Shown piece after piece: positions 57,740 through 64,000 of a stretch of DNA of 64,000 nt. Numbering within the stretch: the stretch's first letter is position 1; every line of letters starts with the position of its first letter. The stretch spans positions 124,001 to 188,000 of the forward strand of contig JADJVS010000015.1 in assembly GCA_016710465.1 (NCBI GenBank), written 5' to 3'. Source of the DNA: Sulfuritalea sp. Its GTDB lineage: Bacteria; Pseudomonadota; Gammaproteobacteria; Burkholderiales; Rhodocyclaceae. The notes beneath the pieces are model-generated. The model saw only the letters and a list, made by a program, of their open reading frames with translations. It was not told the DNA's origin and made no database searches. A program made the translations under genes and the position numbers.

Positions 57740-58609
57740 ATGAAAGCCTGCCGTTCAGAATATCTTGAAGTGCGTGGCCGTCGCCTGCATGTCCGCGTCT
57801 GGGGCGCCGATGACGCGCCCTTGGTGGTTCTGTTGCACGGCTGGTGTGACGTCTCGGCATCCTGGCAGTTCATGGTCGACGCCATGCAAGCGGAATGGCG
57901 CATCGTCGCTCCCGACTGGCGCGGTTTCGGCTTGTCGGAATGGAACAACGACGTTTACTGGTTTCCCGACTACATCGCCGATCTGGATGCGCTGCTGCTG
58001 CATTACTCGCCCGACAGCCCGGTGCGCCTCGTCGGCCACAGCCTGGGCGGCAATGCTGCCTGCATCTACGCGGGAATTCGGCCGGAGCGCATCGCTCGGC
58101 TGGTGAATCTCGAAGGCCTCGGGCTGCGCCGCTACCAGCCTGAAGAGGCGCCGGAACGCTACGCCAACTGGCTTGACCAGTTGCGTGATACCCCGAGCTT
58201 TCGCTCCTACCCGGATCGCGCGGCTTTTGCTGCCCGTCTGCAAAAGGAAAACCCGCGCCTGTCCGACGAAAAGGCCGCCTGGCTGGCCACGCACCTGGGC
58301 GAGGACGACGGTGCCGGCGGCATCCGGCTGGCCGCCGATCCGTTCCACCGCTGGGTCAACCCGATCATTTACCGGGTCGAGGAACCCATGGCGCACTGGC
58401 GGCGGGTAAGCGCGCCGGTATTGTGGGTGACGGCACCCGACTCCTTCGTGTTCAAGCAACTGTTCGCCCACGATTCGGACGAATACCGGGCGCGCATTGC
58501 CTGCTTCAAGGACATTCGCGAGGCTCGCATCGAGGATTCGGGACACAACATGCATCACGATCAGCCGGCGGAAATTGCGCGGCTGATAGAGGAGTTCCTT
58601 TCCACATGA
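57740..58609 (+). CDS. Alpha/beta hydrolase
   Basis: 289 residues, alpha/beta hydrolase fold. HGWCDVSASW near the oxyanion region, the nucleophile elbow GHSLGGNAA (Ser) and a late His in DSGHNMHHDQP complete a plausible Ser-Asp-His triad. Substrate unknown; such enzymes include esterases, C-C hydrolases and epoxide hydrolases. Its stop overlaps the PHP gene (ATGA). It may have its own promoter directly at the start codon. Confidence 0.9.
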   Translation: MKACRSEYLEVRGRRLHVRVWGADDAPLVVLLHGWCDVSASWQFMVDAMQAEWRIVAPDWRGFGLSEWNNDVYWFPDYIADLDALLLHYSPDSPVRLVGHSLGGNAACIYAGIRPERIARLVNLEGLGLRRYQPEEAPERYANWLDQLRDTPSFRSYPDRAAFAARLQKENPRLSDEKAAWLATHLGEDDGAGGIRLAADPFHRWVNPIIYRVEEPMAHWRRVSAPVLWVTAPDSFVFKQLFAHDSDEYRARIACFKDIREARIEDSGHNMHHDQPAEIARLIEEFLST

Positions 58610-59445
58610 AGCCATTGAACGCCGACCTGCATTGCCATTCCACGGTATCCGATGGCTTGATGGCCCCGGCCGACGTGGTTCGGCGCGCTCATGACAACGG
58701 CGTCGAGCTGCTGGCCCTGACCGACCACGATGAGCTCGGTGGACTTGCGGAAGCCCGTGCGGCGGCGGCAGACTTGCATTTGAACTTTGTCGACGGTGTC
58801 GAGGTATCAATCTCCTGGGGCGACGATCAAACCGTGCATGTGGTGGGTCTTGGTGTCGATCCGGCCCATGCCGAGCTCGGTGCGGGCCTTGAACACATTC
58901 GCAGCGGACGCGACACGCGCGCCGCGCGCATGGCCGCCGAACTGGACAAGGTCGGCATCCACGGCGCCTACGAGGGCGCTTTGCGGCACGTCGGCAATCC
59001 GGCCTTGATCAGCCGAGCCCATTTTGCCCGGTATATCGTCGAACTCGGCCACGCGAAAGATGTCAAGTCCGTGTTCGATCACTGGTTGGCCAAGGGCAAG
59101 CCGGGCTACGTGGATCACGCCTGGGCCACGCTCGAGGACGGACTGCGCTGGATACACGGCGCCGGAGGGATTGCCGTGATCGCCCATCCCGGGCGTTACC
59201 GGCTGTCGAAGGCCGAGCGCCTCGAACTGTTCGGCACCTTTCGCGACCTCGGCGGGCAGGGTATCGAGGTGATCTCGGGCGCGCACAAGGATGATGAGAT
59301 CGCGGAGTTCTCGCGCATTGCGCGGCAATTCGGCTTCCTTGCCTCACGCGCTTCGGATTTCCACGGGCCGGGCGAAAGCTGGATCGACCTGGGCAAGCTG
59401 CCGGACCTGCCGGACGATCTGACTCCGGTCTGGTCGCGGTTCTGA
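58606..59445 (+). CDS. PHP domain phosphoesterase (RNase AM / 3',5'-nucleoside bisphosphate phosphatase type)
   Basis: 279 residues, PHP fold. The metal-binding motifs are visible: NADLHCHSTVSDG, LALTDHDELGG, VIAHPGRY and the C-terminal SDFHGPG. E. coli YciV/RnaAM is of this family and removes 5' nucleotides from RNA precursors and degrades 3',5'-bisphosphates. In E. coli the gene lies next to yciO, as here (90 bp to yciO). The start overlaps the hydrolase stop. Confidence 0.92.
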   Translation: MKPLNADLHCHSTVSDGLMAPADVVRRAHDNGVELLALTDHDELGGLAEARAAAADLHLNFVDGVEVSISWGDDQTVHVVGLGVDPAHAELGAGLEHIRSGRDTRAARMAAELDKVGIHGAYEGALRHVGNPALISRAHFARYIVELGHAKDVKSVFDHWLAKGKPGYVDHAWATLEDGLRWIHGAGGIAVIAHPGRYRLSKAERLELFGTFRDLGGQGIEVISGAHKDDEIAEFSRIARQFGFLASRASDFHGPGESWIDLGKLPDLPDDLTPVWSRF

Positions 59446-59471
59446 TCGCGGGGCATTTCCGGCAAGGATCA

Positions 59472-59502
59472 TTGGTCCTTGGGTGCGCGAGCCCGGTAAA
59501 AT
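59472..59502 (+). promoter_or_regulatory. Candidate promoter of yciO
   Basis: TTGGTC (59472-59477), a long 19-bp spacer and TAAAAT (59497-59502), about 34 nt before the yciO start. The spacer is suboptimal. Confidence 0.35.
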
Positions 59503-59535
59503 CGCGTTTTTTGGATTCCGCAGGCCGACACCCGC

Positions 59536-60165
59536 ATGGCGCAACTGTTCCAAGTCCATCCCGAGCATCCGCAACCCCGCCTCATCAAACAGGCCGCCGA
59601 GATTGCGCGCAGCGGCGGCCTGATAGCGTTGCCGACCGACTCCGCCTATTCACTGGCCGGCGTTTCGGGCTACGCACCCCTGCTGGACAGGATCCGACGC
59701 ATTCGCGGCGTTGACGAGCGTCATCACTTCACCCTGATGTGCCGCGATCTTTCCGAAATCGCCACCTATGCACGGGTGGACAACAGCCAGTATCGCCTGC
59801 TCAAGGCGGTGACCCCAGGCGCCTATACCTTCATTCTCGAGGGCACCCGCGAATTGCCTCGGCGTTTGTTGCATCCCAAACGCAAAACGATCGGCCTGCG
59901 CGTGCCCAAATCCGCCATCGCGCTGGCCTTGCTCGATGAACTCAATGAACCCTTGCTGACCTCGACCCTGATCCTGCCCGGCGACGAAGCGCCCCTGGCC
60001 GATGCCGACGAAATCCGCACCCGGTTGGAAAAGCAGGTCGATCTGATCATCGATGCCGGCCGTTGCGGCATCGACATGACCACGGTCATCAATCTCACCA
60101 GCGTCGAGCCGGAACTGGTGCGTGCCGGCCAGGGGCCGCTGGAGCCCTTCGGGCTGGACGGGTAG
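59536..60165 (+). CDS. yciO: YciO/Sua5/YrdC-family protein
   Basis: 209 residues, YrdC-like dsRNA-binding fold. GLIALPTDSAYSLAG, RRIRGVDERHHFTLMC and PGAYTFILEG mark the YciO branch, related to but distinct from the threonylcarbamoyladenylate synthase TsaC. The length (about 206 in E. coli YciO) fits. Neighbour to the PHP gene as in E. coli, and 14 bp before a site-2 protease gene. Confidence 0.92.
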   Translation: MAQLFQVHPEHPQPRLIKQAAEIARSGGLIALPTDSAYSLAGVSGYAPLLDRIRRIRGVDERHHFTLMCRDLSEIATYARVDNSQYRLLKAVTPGAYTFILEGTRELPRRLLHPKRKTIGLRVPKSAIALALLDELNEPLLTSTLILPGDEAPLADADEIRTRLEKQVDLIIDAGRCGIDMTTVINLTSVEPELVRAGQGPLEPFGLDG

Positions 60166-60179
60166 AATCCACAGCCTCC

Positions 60180-60824
60180 ATGAACGTCATCCAGACGCTG
60201 GCGATTTCCGCCTTGCCGATCATTTTCGCGATCACCCTGCACGAGGCGGCCCACGGCTACGCCGCGCGGCATTTTGGCGATCCGACGGCATGGCAGATGG
60301 GGCGCATCAGCCTGAATCCCTTGCGCCATGTCGATCTGGTTGGCACCTTGCTGGTACCTGGGCTGATCCTGCTGCTGTCTTCCGGTGGCGCGCTGTTTGG
60401 GTGGGCCAAGCCGGTACCGGTGAATTTTTCCAATCTGCGACGGCCCAAGCAGGACATGCTGTGGGTCGCCGCCGCCGGCCCGGGGGCAAACCTGGTGATG
60501 GCGCTGGGCTGGGCCCTGCTGCTCAAGCTTGTTGTCGGCAGCCCGGAACACGCGTATTCCGAAGCGCTCAAGGAAATGGCCAGGGTGGGAATCGGCATCA
60601 ATGGTGTCCTGATGGTGCTGAATCTGCTGCCCCTGCCGCCCCTGGACGGCGGTCGTATCGTGGTCAGCCTGCTGCCTGCCGGGCCGGCGTGGAAGTTTGC
60701 CCAGCTCGAACGCTGGGGTTTCCCGATTTTGCTGGCCCTGCTGTTTCTTGGTTTGCTGGATACCATCCTGCGCCCCTTCCTGCGCCTCTTCAATTCCCTG
60801 ATCCGGGTCCTCTTCGGTTTCTGA
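60180..60824 (+). CDS. Site-2 protease family zinc metalloprotease (M50)
   Basis: 214 residues, integral membrane. The zinc site is in AITLHEAAHGYAARHFGD (HExxH) with the third ligand in NLLPLPPLDGGRI. No PDZ domain, so it is the short type, not RseP. It may cleave membrane-anchored regulators. Start 60180 precedes the family N-terminus MNVIQTLAISALPIIF; no strong ribosome binding site. One base separates its stop from trpS. Confidence 0.92.
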   Translation: MNVIQTLAISALPIIFAITLHEAAHGYAARHFGDPTAWQMGRISLNPLRHVDLVGTLLVPGLILLLSSGGALFGWAKPVPVNFSNLRRPKQDMLWVAAAGPGANLVMALGWALLLKLVVGSPEHAYSEALKEMARVGIGINGVLMVLNLLPLPPLDGGRIVVSLLPAGPAWKFAQLERWGFPILLALLFLGLLDTILRPFLRLFNSLIRVLFGF

Positions 60825-60825
60825 C

Positions 60826-62028
60826 ATGTACGCTGAAAAAGTCCTATCCGGCATGCGTCCCACCGGGCGCCTCCACCTTGGCCACTACCATGGCGTCCTG
60901 GCCAACTGGGTCAAGCTGCAGCACGAGTTTCCCTGCCTGTTTTTCGTCGCCGATTGGCACGCGCTGACCACGGCCTATGACGAGCCGGGGACGATCACCG
61001 ACAATGCGACCGAAATGGTCATCGACTGGCTGGCGGCCGGCGTCGATCCGTCACAGGCAACCATCTTCATCCAGTCCAAGGTGCCCGAGCATGCCGAGTT
61101 GCATCTGCTGCTGTCGATGATGACGCCGCTGGGCTGGTTGGAGCGCGTGCCGACCTACAAGGACCAGCAGGAAAAGCTGACCCACAAGGACCTGACGACT
61201 TACGGATTCCTCGGCTACCCGCTGCTGCAGGCCGCCGACATCCTGATCTACCGCGCCAACCAGGTGCCGGTGGGCGAGGATCAGGTGCCGCATGTTGAAT
61301 TCACCCGCGAGATTGCGCGCCGTTTCAACCACCTGTATGGCCGCGAGCCCGGCTTCGAGGACAAGGCGCGCGAGGCGGTGAAGAAGCTGGGCAGCAAGCG
61401 CGCCAAGCTCTACGACGAGCTCCGCACCCGCTACCAGGAGAAGGGCGAGGACGAGGCCCTGGAACAGGCCCATGCGCTGCTCAACGAGGCGCAAAGTCTC
61501 TCGCACGGCGATCGCGAGCGCCTGTTTGGCTGGCTCGAAGGCACCCGCAAGATGATCCTGGTCGAGCCCGATGCCCTGCTCACGGAGGCCTCGCGCATGC
61601 CGGGACTTGACGGCCAGAAGATGTCAAAGTCCTACGGCAATACCATCACCCTGCGCGAGGATGCGGACACCGTCACCAGGAAGATCCGCACCATGCAGAC
61701 CGATCCGGCGCGGGTGCGGCGCACCGACGCGGGCGATCCGGAGAAATGCCCGGTGTGGCAGTTCCACGTGATCTATTCCGGCGACGAGGTGAAAGCCTGG
61801 GTTCAGGCCGGTTGCCGTAGCGCGGGCATCGGCTGCATCGAATGCAAACAGCCGGTGATCGATGCCGTGCTGCGCGAGCAGGAGCCGATGCGCGAGCGCG
61901 CGCGGATGTATGTCGAGGATCCGCAACTGGTGCGCAACATCATTGCCGATGGCTGCGAAAAGGCGCGCAAGCTGGCGCAGGACACCATGCGCGACGTCCG
62001 CGAAGCGATCGGACTCAGCTACCCATGA
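60826..62028 (+). CDS. trpS: Tryptophanyl-tRNA synthetase
   Basis: 400 residues, class I synthetase. The HIGH motif is read as HLGHYHG in GRLHLGHYHGVL, and the KMSKS motif is intact in DGQKMSKSYGN. It charges tRNA-Trp. The protein is longer than the E. coli enzyme (334) by an insertion in the middle (about residues 180-235), the form usual in many betaproteobacteria. It overlaps scpA by ATGA. Confidence 0.96.
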   Translation: MYAEKVLSGMRPTGRLHLGHYHGVLANWVKLQHEFPCLFFVADWHALTTAYDEPGTITDNATEMVIDWLAAGVDPSQATIFIQSKVPEHAELHLLLSMMTPLGWLERVPTYKDQQEKLTHKDLTTYGFLGYPLLQAADILIYRANQVPVGEDQVPHVEFTREIARRFNHLYGREPGFEDKAREAVKKLGSKRAKLYDELRTRYQEKGEDEALEQAHALLNEAQSLSHGDRERLFGWLEGTRKMILVEPDALLTEASRMPGLDGQKMSKSYGNTITLREDADTVTRKIRTMQTDPARVRRTDAGDPEKCPVWQFHVIYSGDEVKAWVQAGCRSAGIGCIECKQPVIDAVLREQEPMRERARMYVEDPQLVRNIIADGCEKARKLAQDTMRDVREAIGLSYP

Positions 62029-62894
62029 GCGAACTCCGGGCCCTGGACGCACACGTGCCGGCGCCGGGCATCGGCATCGCCGTGTCGCCAGCGCCGACTC
62101 TTGATGCGGTCGAGGCGCACCGGCCCAGGGTCTATGGCGAAGTCATGGCGGAAATGCCGCGCGACCTTTACATTCCCCCGGACGCGCTGGAAATCATCCT
62201 CGATTCCTTCGAGGGGCCGCTCGACCTGCTGCTCTACCTGATCCGCCGCGCCAACATCAACGTCCTCGACATCCCGATGGCGCCACTGACCGCGCAATAT
62301 CTCGTGTATGTCGAGGCGATGCGCAAAGGCAATCTGGAACTGGCCGCCGAGTACCTGCTGATGGCGGCGATGCTGATCGAAATCAAGTCGCGCATGCTGT
62401 TGCCACGCCCGCCCAAGGCGGAGAATGGCGAGCCCGAGGATCCGCGCGCGGAGCTGGTGCGGCGCCTGATCGAATACGAACGCATGAAGGCCTCGGCGGC
62501 GCGTATCGACGAAATGCCGCAGGTCGGTCGCGATTACGAATGGATCACCGTGTGGATTGCCGACAAGGTCGTCGAGCGCCAGCCCGAGGTGAGCCTGAAC
62601 GACCTGCAGATTGCCTGGCTGTCGCTGATGAAGCAGGCGCGCGTGCATCAGCACCACAAGATCCATCGCGAGGAGCTCTCCGTCCGCGAACACATGAGCA
62701 TCATCCTGCGCCGCTTGCAGGGTGGGGGCTACGTCGTGTTCGAGCAACTCTTCGATCTCTCGCTGGGCGCGCAAGGACTGGTGGTGAGCTTCCTGGCCTT
62801 GCTGGAGCTGGCGCGTGAATCCCTGATCGAACTGACCCAGAACGAGGCCATGGCCCCCATCTACGCAAGGCTGCCCGATGCTTCCGCTCTATAA
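62025..62894 (+). CDS. scpA: Segregation and condensation protein A
   Basis: 289 residues, kleisin subunit of the Smc-ScpAB condensin. The conserved N-terminal helix region begins at about residue 57 (LDSFEGPLDLLLYLIRRANINVLDI), followed by the usual middle block AAEYLLMAAMLIEIKSRMLLP. The first 50 residues are an extension not needed by the family, and residues 18-26 (AVSPAPTLD) come from a copy of the dispersed motif. Start overlaps trpS; its end overlaps scpB by 17 bp. Confidence 0.94.
   Translation: MSELRALDAHVPAPGIGIAVSPAPTLDAVEAHRPRVYGEVMAEMPRDLYIPPDALEIILDSFEGPLDLLLYLIRRANINVLDIPMAPLTAQYLVYVEAMRKGNLELAAEYLLMAAMLIEIKSRMLLPRPPKAENGEPEDPRAELVRRLIEYERMKASAARIDEMPQVGRDYEWITVWIADKVVERQPEVSLNDLQIAWLSLMKQARVHQHHKIHREELSVREHMSIILRRLQGGGYVVFEQLFDLSLGAQGLVVSFLALLELARESLIELTQNEAMAPIYARLPDASAL
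62078..62102 (-). repeat. Dispersed bipartite motif, copy L (inside scpA)
   Basis: Minus-strand match AGTCGGCGCTG-GCGAC-ACGGCG, preceded by AAG. It encodes VSPAPTLD in the N-terminal extension of ScpA. Confidence 0.75.
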
Positions 62895-63582
62895 ACCCGA
62901 AGATTTCAAGCGCGTGCTGGAAACCGCCTTGCTGGTGGCCGGCGATCCCTTGCCCCTGGCCGAACTCAAGAAGCTGTTCGACGAGGAATTCGACGACGAC
63001 ACCTGGCGTTCCCTGCTTGACGACTTGCGCCGCGACTGGGCCGAGCGGGGCGTCGAACTGGTGCAACTGTCCTCGGGCTGGCGCTTCCAGAGCCGGCCGG
63101 AATACCAGTCCTACATCGATCGCCTGAAGAACGAAAAGCCGCCGAAGTATTCGCGCGCGGTGATGGAAACCCTGGCCATCATCGCCTACCGGCAGCCCGT
63201 GACGCGCGGCGACATCGAGGATGTGCGCGGCGTGGCGGTGTCGCCGAATATCCTCAAGACGCTTGAAGGACGAGGCTGGATCGATGCCGTGGGACATCGC
63301 GATGCCCCCGGGCGCCCGGCGCTGTATGCAACGACCCGCAGGTTCCTCGACGACCTTGGCCTGCGCAGCCTGGCCGAGTTGCCGCCACTGACCGAAATTG
63401 AAAGGGTGATCGACCTTGGACAAACCACATTCGCCGAAACCTCCCCGGTCCGGCCGCCGGTCATCGCCAGCAGGGACACCCCAGGAACCGCTGGAGAACC
63501 CTCGCAGCCCGCCGCGGATGGCCAGCTCGACCTCGTCGCCGGCGAAACGCAAGGAAGCGGGCAAGCCGGGCCGCAAGCCTAG
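62878..63582 (+). CDS. scpB: Segregation and condensation protein B
   Basis: 234 residues, two winged-helix domains. FKRVLETALLVAGDPLPL, RYSRAVMETLAIIAYRQPVTRGDIEDVRGV-like core (here SRAVMETLAIIAYRQPV) and LKTLEGRGWIDAVGHRDAPGRPALY are the signatures. It binds ScpA and Smc for chromosome condensation. The last 50 residues are a disordered Pro/Gly-rich tail that overlaps the start of the rluB gene. Confidence 0.95.
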   Translation: MLPLYKPEDFKRVLETALLVAGDPLPLAELKKLFDEEFDDDTWRSLLDDLRRDWAERGVELVQLSSGWRFQSRPEYQSYIDRLKNEKPPKYSRAVMETLAIIAYRQPVTRGDIEDVRGVAVSPNILKTLEGRGWIDAVGHRDAPGRPALYATTRRFLDDLGLRSLAELPPLTEIERVIDLGQTTFAETSPVRPPVIASRDTPGTAGEPSQPAADGQLDLVAGETQGSGQAGPQA

Positions 63583-64000
63583 TCCTTTCCGGCCTTCCCA
63601 AGCGACATTGCGCGCCGCCGAAGAGGGGCGGCGCGGCAAGGCGGCGGCCGGCACGGGGCCGGGCAAGCGTCCCGGCCCGGTGTTCATCGAGCCGCCGAAA
63701 TTGCACAAGGCGTTGGCCGACGCCGGATTCGGTTCACGCCGCGAACTCGAGGAGTGGATACTCGCTGGCCGTGTCAGCGTCAATGGCGAGCCGGCGCACG
63801 TGGGCCAGCGCGTCGGTCCGGACGACCGGATCCGGGTCAACGGCAAGCTGGTCCAGCTCAAGTTTCAGCAGCGCCTGCCGCGCGTGCTGGTGTATCACAA
63901 GCCCGAGGGCGAAATCGTCTCCCGCGACGATCCGGCGGGTCGCCCAAGTGTTTTTGGCAAGTTGCCCCGGCTGAAAAACGGACGCTGGATTTCGATCGGG
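63518..64000 (+). CDS. rluB: 23S rRNA pseudouridine synthase RluB-type (3' end outside window)
   Basis: 161 residues visible. A basic, low-complexity N-terminus (about 60 residues rich in K, R, P, G) is followed by the S4 RNA-binding domain (LHKALADAGFGSRRELEEW, GRVSVNGEPAHVGQRV) and the start of the pseudouridine synthase domain (VLVYHKPEGEIVSRDDP). The catalytic Asp lies beyond the window. RluB next to scpB is a common arrangement. The start is uncertain: ATG at 63518 has no Shine-Dalgarno, while an in-frame TTG at 63416 with AAAGGG upstream would add 34 residues inside scpB. Confidence 0.9.
   Translation, partial: MASSTSSPAKRKEAGKPGRKPSPFRPSQATLRAAEEGRRGKAAAGTGPGKRPGPVFIEPPKLHKALADAGFGSRRELEEWILAGRVSVNGEPAHVGQRVGPDDRIRVNGKLVQLKFQQRLPRVLVYHKPEGEIVSRDDPAGRPSVFGKLPRLKNGRWISIG

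Overview
The window is a high-GC chromosomal segment from a betaproteobacterium, most likely of the Rhodocyclales (Azoarcus/Thauera/Sulfuritalea-like). This is inferred from the rpsF-priB-rpsR-rplI-dnaB block, the HAD-first fatty-acid oxidation multienzyme, the ETF/ETF-QO genes and a fused aryl-CoA monooxygenase/reductase of the type known from Azoarcus evansii. Genes are dense and mostly joined by ATGA or TGATG overlaps. No rRNA, tRNA, CRISPR array, transposase or phage gene was seen.

Region 1 (1-12942) is acyl-CoA oxidation. It holds the end of an acyl-CoA dehydrogenase, a 3-hydroxyacyl-CoA dehydrogenase/enoyl-CoA hydratase and a thiolase, closed by a strong terminator. A membrane histidine kinase, an EAL-HDOD protein and a TetR regulator lie on the other strand. 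etfBA, a CbiM-like membrane protein and a second acyl-CoA dehydrogenase follow, transcribed away from tetR across two copies of an 18-bp operator-like palindrome. Region 2 (12974-24835) has a FIST sensor paired with a soluble PAS kinase carrying an Hpt domain, ETF-ubiquinone oxidoreductase, a thioesterase, acetoacetyl-CoA synthetase, and a lone periplasmic solute-binding protein directly ahead of a hybrid kinase.

Region 3 (25060-30094) is housekeeping: RlmJ, RluF, a small membrane protein, rpsF-priB-rpsR-rplI with its promoter and terminator, and dnaB. Region 4 (30110-40391, minus strand) is an L-Ara4N-type lipid A modification operon read from 40391 leftward: Mth938-like protein, arnT, an arnE/F-like flippase subunit, arnB, arnC, formyltransferase, UDP-glucuronate decarboxylase, arnD, bcp and phoH. 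Almost every junction is a 4-bp ATGA overlap, except where a VapBC-type toxin-antitoxin module with its own palindromic operator sits between arnB and arnC.

Region 5 (40597-46710) is alaA, a GNAT acetyltransferase, hom and thrC. hom and thrC are separated by a 1.7-kb accessory patch holding an orphan Phd/YefM antitoxin, a DUF4160-DUF2442 pair and an unknown protein with lower GC. Region 6 (46763-54702, minus) is rfbBACD, parE, parC and an unlisted 45-residue membrane peptide. Region 7 (54906-64000, plus) is the aryl-CoA monooxygenase/reductase with a RidA protein, then an alpha/beta hydrolase, PHP phosphoesterase, YciO, site-2 protease, trpS, scpA, scpB and rluB (cut by the window end).

The most unusual signal is a bipartite motif, AGTCGGCGCYG-N5-RCGG, found twelve times on both strands. 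Four copies are intergenic (one of them overlaps a stop codon) and eight lie inside genes, where they are read in different frames and in several cases form protein linkers such as VPPAPTL. It is not explained by any annotated feature.
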